Both the position numbers and the translations under genes were made by a program. Positions 55,511 to 63,963 of a DNA stretch of 64,000 nucleotides are shown in pieces (the first letter of the stretch is position 1; every line of letters starts with the position of its first letter). This DNA comes from Rhodocyclaceae bacterium (GTDB taxonomy: Bacteria; Pseudomonadota; Gammaproteobacteria; Burkholderiales; CAIKXV01), in the NCBI GenBank assembly GCA_020248265.1, contig JADCHX010000011.1:186001-250000 (forward strand), read 5' to 3'. Under the pieces are notes generated by a model. It was not told where the DNA came from. It searched no databases and saw only the letters and a list, made by a program, of their open reading frames with translations.

Positions 55511-55578
55511 TGCCCGCGATCGCCGTGCGCATCGCCGTGCGTGTCGCCGTGCATGTCGCCCGGCAGCGCAGCCGATGA
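55510..55578 (+). other. 22-codon frame bridging the nitrile hydratase alpha-like gene and moeA, with 12-bp repeats
   Basis: ATG 55510 overlaps the preceding stop by one base (TGATG), and the TGA at 55576-55578 overlaps an ATG at 55575 in the moeA frame. The product is periodic (AVRIAVRVAVHVA). The DNA holds three imperfect 12-base repeats (55519-55530, 55531-55542, 55543-55554). It may be only a repeat-rich spacer. Confidence 0.3.
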
Positions 55579-55601
55579 CCCATCCGGGGGAGGATGTTCG
55601 C

Positions 55602-56813
55602 ATGCGCGGCTTTTCCGCGCGTGCCACCGTCGAGGCTGCGCTGGCCTGGATCGACGCGCATGCGCGGCAACTCGGCCCGGAGACGGCTGCACTCGACGCG
55701 TTGCACGGGCGCGTACTGGCGGCGGACCTGCACGCGACGATCGACGTGCCGCCGTTCGACCGCTCGGCGATGGACGGCTATGCCTTGCGCGGTGCCGAGA
55801 CCAATGGTGCCGGCGACTACAACCCGCTGTCGTTCGCGATCGTCGGCCAGGCGCTGCCGGGCCGGCCGTTCGAGGGCGTGGTAGCGGCCGGCTGCGCGGT
55901 GCGCATCATGACTGGTGCGCCGATGCCGGCTGGCGCCGATGCGGTGGTGCCTGCCGAATACGCGACCGAGCGCGACGGCCAGGTCGAGGTCACCGCGCCG
56001 CTCGCACCCGGCCGGCATGTCGGACGCCGCGCGGAGGATGTCGCAGCCGGTGCGTTGCTGCTCGCTGCCGGACGCCGCCTGCGTGCGCAGGACGTCGGGC
56101 TGATCGCCTCGATCGGACTTGACCGCGCGACGGTCGTGCGGCGGCCCACCGTGCGCATCGTGGTCACTGGCGATGAACTCGCGGTGCCGGGTGCCGCCAA
56201 GGGCCTGCACCAGATCTACGATGCCAACTCGAGCATGCTGCACGGACTGGTGCGCCGCGACGGTGGCATGCCCGCGCCGGTGCTTCGGGTGGCCGACCGG
56301 CGCGAGTCTGTGCGCGAGGCGATTCTCGCGCCCGGGGTTGATGTCGTGCTGGTGTCCGGAGGGTCCAGCGTTGGCAGCGAAGACCATGCGCCTGGCCTCC
56401 TCGCGGAGGCGGGGGAGCTCGCCGTGCACGGTGTCGCGATGCGGCCCTCGAGCCCGGCGGGGTTCGGTCGCGTCGGAGACACGCTGGTGTTCCTGTTGCC
56501 CGGCAACCCGGTGTCCTGCCTGTGCGCTTACGACTTCTTCGCCGGACGCGCGCTGCGCATCCTCGGCGGTCGCGCGCCGGCATGGCCGCACGCCGTGCGG
56601 CGCGCAGTGCTCACGCGCAAGATCGCCTCTCAGGTCGGACGGGTCGACTACTGCAGGGTAAGGCTCGGCGATGACGGGGCCGAACCGCTCGCGCTGAGCG
56701 GCGCCTCGATCCTCTCGTCGACCACTCGGGCCGATGGTTTCGTGATCGTCCCCGGGGACAGCGAAGGGCAGGCGGCAGGCACGGCCGTCGACGTGTACCT
56801 TTATGAATCCTGA
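55602..56813 (+). CDS. moeA: MoeA-family molybdopterin molybdenumtransferase
   Basis: This is a 403-residue enzyme that inserts molybdenum into adenylylated molybdopterin. It shows VPPFDRSAMDGYALRG, RIMTGAPMPAGADAVV, VVTGDEL, SGGSSVGSEDHAPG and FLLPGNPVSCLCAYD. I chose ATG 55602, which has a GGGGGAGGA ribosome site at 55586-55594; an in-frame ATG at 55575 is also possible. It is not a housekeeping neighbour of other moa/mob genes here; a second MoeA paralogue follows 30 bases on. Confidence 0.9.
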   Translation: MRGFSARATVEAALAWIDAHARQLGPETAALDALHGRVLAADLHATIDVPPFDRSAMDGYALRGAETNGAGDYNPLSFAIVGQALPGRPFEGVVAAGCAVRIMTGAPMPAGADAVVPAEYATERDGQVEVTAPLAPGRHVGRRAEDVAAGALLLAAGRRLRAQDVGLIASIGLDRATVVRRPTVRIVVTGDELAVPGAAKGLHQIYDANSSMLHGLVRRDGGMPAPVLRVADRRESVREAILAPGVDVVLVSGGSSVGSEDHAPGLLAEAGELAVHGVAMRPSSPAGFGRVGDTLVFLLPGNPVSCLCAYDFFAGRALRILGGRAPAWPHAVRRAVLTRKIASQVGRVDYCRVRLGDDGAEPLALSGASILSSTTRADGFVIVPGDSEGQAAGTAVDVYLYES

Positions 56814-56843
56814 TCACCGCGGCCCGTAGACGGCCTGGATCGA

Positions 56844-58790
56844 ATGCCAGACAAGAAACCAAGGCCTGGCGTGCGCAGTGCCGCCCGCCAGGAACAGTTC
56901 CTGGAAGTCATCACCCGCGATGAAGCCACCGATCGTTTCCGGCGCCATCTCGTGCTGGCGCCGCTGGGCCGCGAGACGGTGCCGCTCGCGCTGGCACGAC
57001 AGCGCGTGCTGGCCTCCACCATCGTCTCGCCGGTCGACGTGCCGGCGTTCGACCGCTCGAACGTCGATGGTTTCGCGCTCGTTGCCGCCGATACCTTTGG
57101 CGCGATGGAAGAGAGCCCGCGTGCGCTCGCGCTCAACGCGGAAGTCATCGAGCCGGGACGCGTCCCCGCCGAGTCGGTCGCCCGCGGGCGGGCGTCGATC
57201 ATCGCCACAGGCGGCATGTTGCCGCGCGGGGCGGACGCGGTGATCATGGTCGAGCAGACCGAAGCGACCGACGACGGTGGCGTTGAATGCCGCCACTCGG
57301 TGCCTCCCGGACAGAACGTGACCTTCGCCGGCACCGACATCGCGCGCGGCGAGACCGTGCTGCGCCAGGGCCAGCGGCTTACCTCGCGCGAGATCGGCGT
57401 GCTGGCCGCGATCGGGCTGGCCGAGGTCGAGGTGTGGCGCCGGCCGCGGGTGGCGATCGTGTCCACCGGCAACGAGATCGTCGCGCCGGGTTCGCCGGCG
57501 CGGCCGGGTGCGGTGTTCGACTCCAATGCCGCGATCATCGGCGCGGCGGTCGAGGAACTCGGCGGCGAGGCTATCCAGCTGGGCATTGTCGAGGACGACG
57601 ATGCCCAGCTCGAGGCGGTGCTCGCGCGCGGGATGGCTGCGGACATGGTGATCCTGTCCGGCGGCACCTCGAAGGGTGCGGGCGACCTGTCGTACCGGGT
57701 GGTCAGCCGGCTCGGCAATCCGGGCATCGTCGCGCATGGCGTCGCGCTGAAGCCCGGCAAACCGGTCTGCCTGGCGGTGACCGACGGCAAGCCGGTGGTG
57801 ATCCTGCCCGGCTTCCCGACCTCGGCGATCTTCACCTTCCACGAGTTCGTCGCGCCGGTGCTGCGCGCGTTCGGCGGACTGCCCGCACAGCGCCGGCAGT
57901 CGGTGCAGGCGCGGCTGCCCCTGCGCGTGAACTCCGAGCGCGGCCGCACCGAGTACCTGCTGGTGGGCCTGTTCGAGACCGATGGCGGCACTGTCGCCTA
58001 TCCGATGGGCAAGGGTTCGGGGTCGGTCACCTCATTCAGCCATGCCGACGGTTTCGTGACCATCGGGCAGCACCAGGAGATCGTCGACGCTGACACCCCG
58101 GTCGAAGTGCAGTTGCTGGGCGAGGGGCTGGCGGCGCCCGGGCTGGTCGCGATCGGCAGCCACTGTGCCGGACTCGACTGGCTGCTCGGCGAACTGCAGG
58201 CACGCGGCACCACCACCCGGGCGATGCATGTCGGCAGCATGGGCGGGCTGGCGGCGGCCAGGCGAGGGGAGTGCGACATCGCCGGCATCCACCTGATGGA
58301 CCCGGCCACCGGCCGCTACAACAGCCACCTGCTCGATGACCGGCTGATGCTGGTCGAAGGCTACCGGCGCCTGCAGGGGCTGGTGTTCCGCCGTGGCGAT
58401 GCGCGTTTCGAAGGCCGCCCGCTCGCCGATGCCGTCGCGGCTGCACTGGCAGATCCCGACTGCACGCTGGTCAACCGCAACGCCGGCAGCGGCACGCGCG
58501 TGCTGGTCGACCGGTTGCTGGACGGCCGGCAGCCGCCGGGCTACGGCGTGCAGACGAAGTCGCACAACGCCGTTGCGGCGTCTGTTGCGCAGTGCCGCGC
58601 CGACTGGGGCATCGCGATCGACACCGTCGCTGGGCAGTACGGGCTCGGCTTCATCCCGTTGCAGGAAGAGCACTACGATTTCGTGGTGCCAAAGGCGCGC
58701 GCGGAGCGGCCATCGGTGAAGGCGTTCATCGCACTGCTGCACGACCCGGTAGCGCGCGCGCGGCTGCAGTCGATGGGCTTGCGCCTGTAG
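56844..58790 (+). CDS. MoeA-like protein fused to a periplasmic-binding-protein-like domain
   Basis: This is a 648-residue fusion. Residues about 20-420 are a MoeA-type region with VPAFDRSNVDGFAL, IATGGMLPRGADAVIMVEQT, STGNEIV, SGGTSKGAGDLSYRVV and VILPGFPTSAIFTFHEF. From about 430, a PBP-like domain (PF12727-type) follows, with IGSHCAGLDWLLGELQA, MGGLAAARRGECDIAGIH and VNRNAGSGTRVLVDRLL. This fusion is known in archaea and some bacteria and probably senses or handles molybdate or tungstate inside the cell. It is cytoplasmic (no signal peptide). Confidence 0.9.
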   Translation: MPDKKPRPGVRSAARQEQFLEVITRDEATDRFRRHLVLAPLGRETVPLALARQRVLASTIVSPVDVPAFDRSNVDGFALVAADTFGAMEESPRALALNAEVIEPGRVPAESVARGRASIIATGGMLPRGADAVIMVEQTEATDDGGVECRHSVPPGQNVTFAGTDIARGETVLRQGQRLTSREIGVLAAIGLAEVEVWRRPRVAIVSTGNEIVAPGSPARPGAVFDSNAAIIGAAVEELGGEAIQLGIVEDDDAQLEAVLARGMAADMVILSGGTSKGAGDLSYRVVSRLGNPGIVAHGVALKPGKPVCLAVTDGKPVVILPGFPTSAIFTFHEFVAPVLRAFGGLPAQRRQSVQARLPLRVNSERGRTEYLLVGLFETDGGTVAYPMGKGSGSVTSFSHADGFVTIGQHQEIVDADTPVEVQLLGEGLAAPGLVAIGSHCAGLDWLLGELQARGTTTRAMHVGSMGGLAAARRGECDIAGIHLMDPATGRYNSHLLDDRLMLVEGYRRLQGLVFRRGDARFEGRPLADAVAAALADPDCTLVNRNAGSGTRVLVDRLLDGRQPPGYGVQTKSHNAVAASVAQCRADWGIAIDTVAGQYGLGFIPLQEEHYDFVVPKARAERPSVKAFIALLHDPVARARLQSMGLRL

Positions 58791-59035
58791 CCGCACGCGC
58801 CCGTGGTGCCCCGGGCACCGCTTCCGGCTGGCAGCCATCCGGGCCGCGGCCATGGCTGGCCTGAGCCCGGTACGGCATGCGATCATCGGCAGTTTCCTGG
58901 GCCGGCGCGTGTTGTCGGCCGATACCCCCCCTCCGCCGGGCATTCGCGCAACGGATGCGCGCTGCGCGCACCGGGGGGAACCGATGCATCCTGCGAACGG
59001 ATGCACCGCGGGACCGAGGCACTGAGGAGAAGGCA

Positions 59036-60100
59036 ATGAAACTGCTGGTTCTGCCGGGCGACGGCATCGGCCCCGAGATCACCGATGCGACGCTTGCCGT
59101 CTGCAACGCGGCCGACGCTCGATTCGGCCTCGGCCTGAAGTACGACCACGACCTGATCGGCTTTCCCGCGCTCGAGAAGTTCAAGTCGACGTTCCCGGAC
59201 CATGTGCGCGCGAAGGTCGCCCACTGCGACGGCGTGATCCTCGGGCCGGTATCGCATCTCGACTACCCGCCCCGCGACCAGGGCGGCATCAACCCGTCGG
59301 GCGAGTTCCGCGTGAAGTGGGACCTCTACGCGAACATCCGCCCGGCGAAGAGCCGGATGGGCCTGTCGCGCGTCGGCGTGCCGATGGACCTGATCATCGT
59401 GCGCCAGTGCACCGAGGGCTTCTACGCCGACCGCAACATGTTCATGGGCGTGGGCGAGTTCATGCCGACGCCCGACATCGCGATCGCCGTGCGCAAGATC
59501 ACCGCCGAGGCCTCGCGCAAGATCGCCGTCGTGTCGTTCGAACTGGCGCGCGGACGCCGCAAGAAAGTCACGATCGTGCACAAGCACAACGTGATGAAGA
59601 TGTCAGACGGGCTCTGGCTGCGCGAGGCGCGCGCGGTGGCGAAGGATTACCCGGATGTCGAGGTGGAGGAGAAGATCGTCGACGCGATGGCCGCGCTGCT
59701 GGTGCGCGATCCGTCGAAGTTCGACGTGGTGATGGCCGAGAACATGTTCGGCGACATCCTGTCCGATGAAGCGGGCGAACTGTCCGGCAGCCTCGGGCTG
59801 GCCGGCTCGACCAACCAGGGCGACGACTTCTGCGTGGCCCAGGCACAGCACGGCTCGGCGCCGGACATCGCCGGCAAGGGCATTGCGAACCCGACCTCGC
59901 TGATCCTCTCTGCCGGTATGCTGTTCGACTGGTACGGCCGGCGCACTGGCAGCGCGAAGCTGGTCGACGCCGCGGCGGCGATGGAACGTGCGATCGACTC
60001 GGTGATCGTCGATCCCAAGCGCCGCACCGGCGACCTCGGCGGGCCGCTCGGCACCGCCGCCTTCACCGCGGAAGTGGTGCAGGCCTTGGCCAACGCCTGA
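59036..60100 (+). CDS. Isopropylmalate/tartrate dehydrogenase-family enzyme
   Basis: This is a 354-residue NAD-dependent beta-decarboxylating dehydrogenase family protein. It has LLVLPGDGIGPEITDATLAV, RQCTEGFYADRNMFMG (catalytic Tyr), VHKHNVMKMSDGLW (Lys region), and AENMFGDILSDEAGELSGSL with metal-binding Asp residues. It resembles 3-isopropylmalate and tartrate dehydrogenases, but no leu genes are nearby, so a catabolic role is likely. GAGGAGAAGG lies before ATG 59036. The 245-base gap before it holds no gene I can support. Confidence 0.9.
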   Translation: MKLLVLPGDGIGPEITDATLAVCNAADARFGLGLKYDHDLIGFPALEKFKSTFPDHVRAKVAHCDGVILGPVSHLDYPPRDQGGINPSGEFRVKWDLYANIRPAKSRMGLSRVGVPMDLIIVRQCTEGFYADRNMFMGVGEFMPTPDIAIAVRKITAEASRKIAVVSFELARGRRKKVTIVHKHNVMKMSDGLWLREARAVAKDYPDVEVEEKIVDAMAALLVRDPSKFDVVMAENMFGDILSDEAGELSGSLGLAGSTNQGDDFCVAQAQHGSAPDIAGKGIANPTSLILSAGMLFDWYGRRTGSAKLVDAAAAMERAIDSVIVDPKRRTGDLGGPLGTAAFTAEVVQALANA

Positions 60101-60115
60101 ACGGGACGTAACAGA

Positions 60116-60772
60116 ATGACTCTTCGCATCGGACTCATCCACGCGACGCCACTGGCGGTCGCCCCGATCAACGACGCGCTGCGCGCCGGCCTGCCCGGCG
60201 CGCAGCCGATGAACCTGCTCGACGATTCGCTCGCGTTCGACCGCGCGGCGCCCGGCGGCATGGAGGTCGATTTCGCGCCGCGCTTCCGGACGCTTGCCGA
60301 CTACTGCATCGCGCAGAACGTCGACGGCATCATCTACACCTGCTCGGCGTTCGGCGAAGCGATCGATGCGGTGCGCCGGAATGCACCGCTGCCGATGCTC
60401 AAGCCGAACGAAGCGATGGTCGAGGAGGCGGTTGCGACGGCGATGCCAATCGTCGTGCTCGCCACCTTCGCGCCCAGCATCCCGTCGATGGAAGTTGATT
60501 TCCGCGAGGCGATCGGCCCCGGCGGGCGGATGGCGGAACTGATCGGCGTGCATGTCCCCGATGCGCAGCGCCTGCTCGGCGAAGGCGATGCGGCGGCGCA
60601 TGACCGGCTGATCGCCGAGGCGGCGCTGCGCTACAGAGGGCGTGGCCGGCTGTTGCTGTCGCAGTTCTCGATGGCGCGCGCCGCGGCGGCGGTCGAGGCG
60701 GCGACTGGCGAGAAGCCGCTCACCAGCCCCGAGAGCGCCGTGGCCAAGATGAAGCGCATCCTGCGCGGCTGA
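60116..60772 (+). CDS. Asp/Glu racemase-superfamily protein
   Basis: This is a 218-residue protein of the aspartate/glutamate racemase superfamily. One Cys is present (IIYTCSAFGEAID); the second catalytic position appears as Ser in LLSQFSMARAA. Two-Cys racemases need both Cys residues, so it may be a decarboxylase- or isomerase-like variant. It starts 15 bases after the dehydrogenase gene and may act on the same substrate. Confidence 0.85.
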   Translation: MTLRIGLIHATPLAVAPINDALRAGLPGAQPMNLLDDSLAFDRAAPGGMEVDFAPRFRTLADYCIAQNVDGIIYTCSAFGEAIDAVRRNAPLPMLKPNEAMVEEAVATAMPIVVLATFAPSIPSMEVDFREAIGPGGRMAELIGVHVPDAQRLLGEGDAAAHDRLIAEAALRYRGRGRLLLSQFSMARAAAAVEAATGEKPLTSPESAVAKMKRILRG

Positions 60773-60903
60773 GCGCAGCGGGCCCCGCTTCGGGGCGCTG
60801 TGGGCGCCATCGCCGGGACGCGCGGGGCTGTTGCATTACGTTCATCCACCGCTGATACACTCGCGCCCGAGTTGCTGTCTGCCCTGTCAACCGGGAGCCC
60901 GAG

Positions 60904-61941
60904 ATGAACCTGCAATCACGCTGTTCGCAATCCGTTTCCAGCCAACCGGCATCGCCGGCTCGGCAGCCCTTGCTGGCTGCCCTGACCCTGGCCCTGGCCG
61001 CCGCACTGCCGGTCCTGTTTGCCGGTCCGGCGGCTGCCGCGGCCGCCTTCCCGCAGAAGCCGGTACGCATCATCGTGCCGTTCCCGCCGGGCGGCGGCAC
61101 CGATTTCGTCACGCGCGTGATCCAGCAGCCGCTGTCCGATCAGCTCGGGCAGCCCGTTCTGATCGACAACCGGGGCGGCGCACAGGGCGTGGTCGGCACG
61201 CAGATCGGCGCTCGCTCGGCGAACGATGGCTACACGCTGGTGATCGCCGAGATCGGCGCGACGGCGATCGCACCGCCGATGAGCCCGAAGCCGCCGTTCG
61301 ACGCGATACGCGACTTCGTTCCGGTCGGGATGCTGGTCGAGCAGCCGTACCTGATGAGCATCCACCCGTCGGTGCCGGCGAAGACCCTCGCCGAATTCGT
61401 CAAGCTGGTGCAGGCCAATCCGGGCAAGTACAACTTCGGATCCGGCAATGCGACTGCGCATGTCACACAGGAAGTCTTCTACGCGACCGCGAATCTGAAG
61501 ATGACGCATATCCCCTATCGCGGCTCCGGCCCGTCGATGGCTGCGCTGCTGGCCAACGAGGTGCAGGTGATCTTCTCCGGCCCCACGGCTGCCATGCCGC
61601 AGATCAAGGCGGGCAAGGTACGGCCGCTCGGTGTCACTTCGCCCAGGCGCTCGAACGAACTGCCGGATGTCCCGACGATGGGCGAGGCCGGCTACAAGGG
61701 CTTCGAGATCCGCGGCTGGTACGGCCTGATGGCACCGGCGGGCACGCCCAGGCCGGTGGTGATGCGCCTGAACGAAGCTGTCAACAAGGTGCTTTCCGGC
61801 GGGCCGGCTGCGCAGACCCTGAAAGACCGCGGCTTCGACCCGACGCCGATGTCGCCGGACGAGTTCGGCAAGTACCTGCGCGCCGAGGTCGCGCGCTGGG
61901 CGAAGGCGGTGCGGCAGTACGACGTCAAGTCTACCGACTGA
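60904..61941 (+). CDS. Bug-family substrate-binding protein
   Basis: This is a 345-residue periplasmic binding protein with a long signal region (ending AAAAAFP) and Bug motifs PQKPVRIIVPFPPGGGTD, LIDNRGGAQGVVGTQIGARS, NFGSGNATAHVTQEVF and HIPYRGSGPSMAALLANEVQ. It follows the racemase-like gene after 131 bases, which contain a GC-rich hairpin (GCCCCG 60782-60787 with CGGGGC 60791-60796) and no T run. Confidence 0.93.
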   Translation: MNLQSRCSQSVSSQPASPARQPLLAALTLALAAALPVLFAGPAAAAAAFPQKPVRIIVPFPPGGGTDFVTRVIQQPLSDQLGQPVLIDNRGGAQGVVGTQIGARSANDGYTLVIAEIGATAIAPPMSPKPPFDAIRDFVPVGMLVEQPYLMSIHPSVPAKTLAEFVKLVQANPGKYNFGSGNATAHVTQEVFYATANLKMTHIPYRGSGPSMAALLANEVQVIFSGPTAAMPQIKAGKVRPLGVTSPRRSNELPDVPTMGEAGYKGFEIRGWYGLMAPAGTPRPVVMRLNEAVNKVLSGGPAAQTLKDRGFDPTPMSPDEFGKYLRAEVARWAKAVRQYDVKSTD

Positions 61942-62072
61942 GCGGTCGGCCCCTGCGCTTGCGGGCTGGCCGGAGGGCAGGCGGCGGGTACAGACGCGGC
62001 ACCCCCTAAGCTGAGACAATCCGGCGTCACTCCTCACGGGATCGTGTCCGCCGCAGCGCAGCGGGCGAAGCC

Positions 62073-63191
62073 ATGTACCTGCTCGCTTTTGTCACGATGA
62101 TCGTCCAGGGCTCCCAGATGGGGAGCCGGGTGCTGGCTACGCTGTTCGCGCTGGAATTGCAGACGAGCAAGTGGACGATCGGCCTGCTGATCGCCGCTTA
62201 CTCGTTCCTGCCACTGCTGCTGGCGATCTACGCCGGGCGCGTGGCCGACCGGCTGGGCACTCGCAAGCCGATGCTCTTCGGTATCGCCTCGATGACGGTC
62301 GGGCTGATCGTTCCTTTCGTGTTCCCGACGCTGGTCGCGCTGTTCGCCTCGGCGATGATGGTGGGGCTCGGGTTCGCGTTCTACAACGTTTCGACGCAGA
62401 GTCTGGCCGGGCAGTACGGCCCGAAGGAGGAGCGCACGCGCAATTTCGCGACGCTGTCGCTCGGCTATTCGGCGTCGAACCTGATCGGGCCGGTGAGCAC
62501 CGGCTACCTGATCGAGTGGTACGGGCATTCACGGGCCTCGGGCCTGCTCGCCTGTTCGATGTTCTTCGCGCTCGTGGTGCTCTACTTCAGCCGTTCGCTC
62601 AACACCACGCCGGCGTCCGGCCGGTCGGGCAAGCCGGGTAGTTCGTTCGACCTGCTGTCGAATCCGGAACTGCGGAAGATCCTGATCGCCAGCGCGCTGA
62701 TCGTGACTGGCTGGGACCTGTTCACGTTCTATGTGCCGATCTACGGCTACAACATCAATCTGTCCCCGGCCGAGATCGGCAAGATCCTCGGGGCGTTCGC
62801 GATCGGCGGTTTCGTGATGCGGGCCTGCCTGGGGCCGCTGACCACCCGCTTCCGGGTGCGCCCGGTGCTGATGACCGCGATGTTCTTCGGCGCGGCGATC
62901 TACGTGGTGTTCCCGTATATCGAGAACTATTCGCTGCTGCTGTTCTTCGCGTTCCTGGTCGGCGGTGCGCTCGGTACCGGGCAGCCGTTGACCCTCGCGA
63001 TGGTGTTCAACCGTTCGCCGGAAGGGCGGGGCGGCGAAGTGACGGGCCTGAGGCTCGCGATCAACAACATGACCCATGTGCTGGTGCCGACAGGGGCAGG
63101 ATTCCTCGGCACCATGGTCGGGGTTGCGCCCGTCTTCCTGCTCGCCTCCGCGTTCCTGGTGATCGGCGGCTTGATGAGCCGGCGCGCGTGA
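62073..63191 (+). CDS. MFS transporter
   Basis: This is a 372-residue membrane protein, short for the 12-helix major facilitator family (10-12 helices). The loop motif between helices 2 and 3 (GRVADRLGTRKPMLFG) and TLALVMFNRSPEGRGGEVTG-like sequence (LTLAMVFNRSPEGR) are visible. The N-terminus starts inside the first helix (MYLLAFVTMIVQGSQMGSRV), so the true start could lie upstream. The transported compound is unknown; it may serve the catabolic genes before it. Confidence 0.85.
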   Translation: MYLLAFVTMIVQGSQMGSRVLATLFALELQTSKWTIGLLIAAYSFLPLLLAIYAGRVADRLGTRKPMLFGIASMTVGLIVPFVFPTLVALFASAMMVGLGFAFYNVSTQSLAGQYGPKEERTRNFATLSLGYSASNLIGPVSTGYLIEWYGHSRASGLLACSMFFALVVLYFSRSLNTTPASGRSGKPGSSFDLLSNPELRKILIASALIVTGWDLFTFYVPIYGYNINLSPAEIGKILGAFAIGGFVMRACLGPLTTRFRVRPVLMTAMFFGAAIYVVFPYIENYSLLLFFAFLVGGALGTGQPLTLAMVFNRSPEGRGGEVTGLRLAINNMTHVLVPTGAGFLGTMVGVAPVFLLASAFLVIGGLMSRRA

Positions 63192-63207
63192 CCGCGCGCG
63201 CGACCCG

Positions 63208-63768
63208 CTACTGGACCTCGCGCAGCCGGTTCTGCGCTTCTGCCAGCCGCTTCTTCGCAGCCTCGACGGCGGCCTCCAGGCGCTGCACCCGTTCGAGGTA
63301 CTGGTCGGTCGGGCGGCTGCGTACGCCGCCGATGCCCTGCCGGTCGCCGGGCTGGTCGGTCTCCTGGCCCGCGACCAGGGCCTTCTGTGCGGCGTCGAGG
63401 TCGCGCTCGGCGGCATTGACCGCATCCCTCGCCTGCTGGCGCTGGGCTTCCCGGGCCTGCTGGCGCTGCCGGAACTCCTCGTTCTGGCGAGCGGTCTCGG
63501 CCCGCTTCGCCTCGGCCGCCGCATTCGGCGCGGCGGCACTGCCAGCACCTGCGGGCCGGTCGACCACGACCTTCGGCGTGACGTCGACCTTGTCGACCGA
63601 GACCGCCCCCGGAATCGGTTCCTGCGAATAGGTCACACGCCCGGTCGAATCGACCGACTTGAAGATCGGCTGGGCGTGCGCTACCGCCGCGGCCAGCAGG
63701 GTGCAGGCGATCGCGCTGGTGGCGAGCGGGCGCAGGTGGCGCCTGGATGACGGCAAGTCGGTGGACAT
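63208..63768 (-). CDS. DUF4124-domain exported protein
   Basis: This is a 186-residue protein with signal peptide (about 1-32, ending AVAHAQP), a DUF4124 domain (IFKSVDSTGRVTYSQEPIPG), and a long coiled-coil rich in Gln, Arg, Ala and Glu (about 85-185). It is convergent to the MFS gene. ATG 63768 has AGAGAG upstream; the longer reading to 63858 is not preferred. Function unknown. Confidence 0.88.
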   Translation of the reverse strand: MSTDLPSSRRHLRPLATSAIACTLLAAAVAHAQPIFKSVDSTGRVTYSQEPIPGAVSVDKVDVTPKVVVDRPAGAGSAAAPNAAAEAKRAETARQNEEFRQRQQAREAQRQQARDAVNAAERDLDAAQKALVAGQETDQPGDRQGIGGVRSRPTDQYLERVQRLEAAVEAAKKRLAEAQNRLREVQ

Positions 63769-63905
63769 GGAATCGCTCTCTTCCTGGTGCATGCTGGCGG
63801 ATGCCGGGGATGTTGCCGCAGTATTGAACGCCCGGCCGGTACGGTACGGTGCCGCCATGGACGGTAACAGCCTGTCGGCAGAGTCTGGGCCGGTTACGGG
63901 GGATT

Positions 63906-63934
63906 TTCAATCGTCTGCCGGTCGCGCGTAAAAT
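63906..63934 (+). promoter_or_regulatory. Putative sigma-70 promoter of dnaE
   Basis: TTCAAT at 63906-63911 and TAAAAT at 63929-63934 are spaced by 17 bases, 29 bases before the dnaE ATG. The -10 is good and the -35 fair. It lies in the divergent gap between the DUF4124 gene and dnaE. Confidence 0.45.
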
Positions 63935-63963
63935 GATCGGCCATCACGCGACGCCTGCCCCGA

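Noticed and set aside
60782-60796. GC hairpin after the racemase-like gene as an intrinsic terminator
   Set aside because: The stem is only six pairs and there is no T run.
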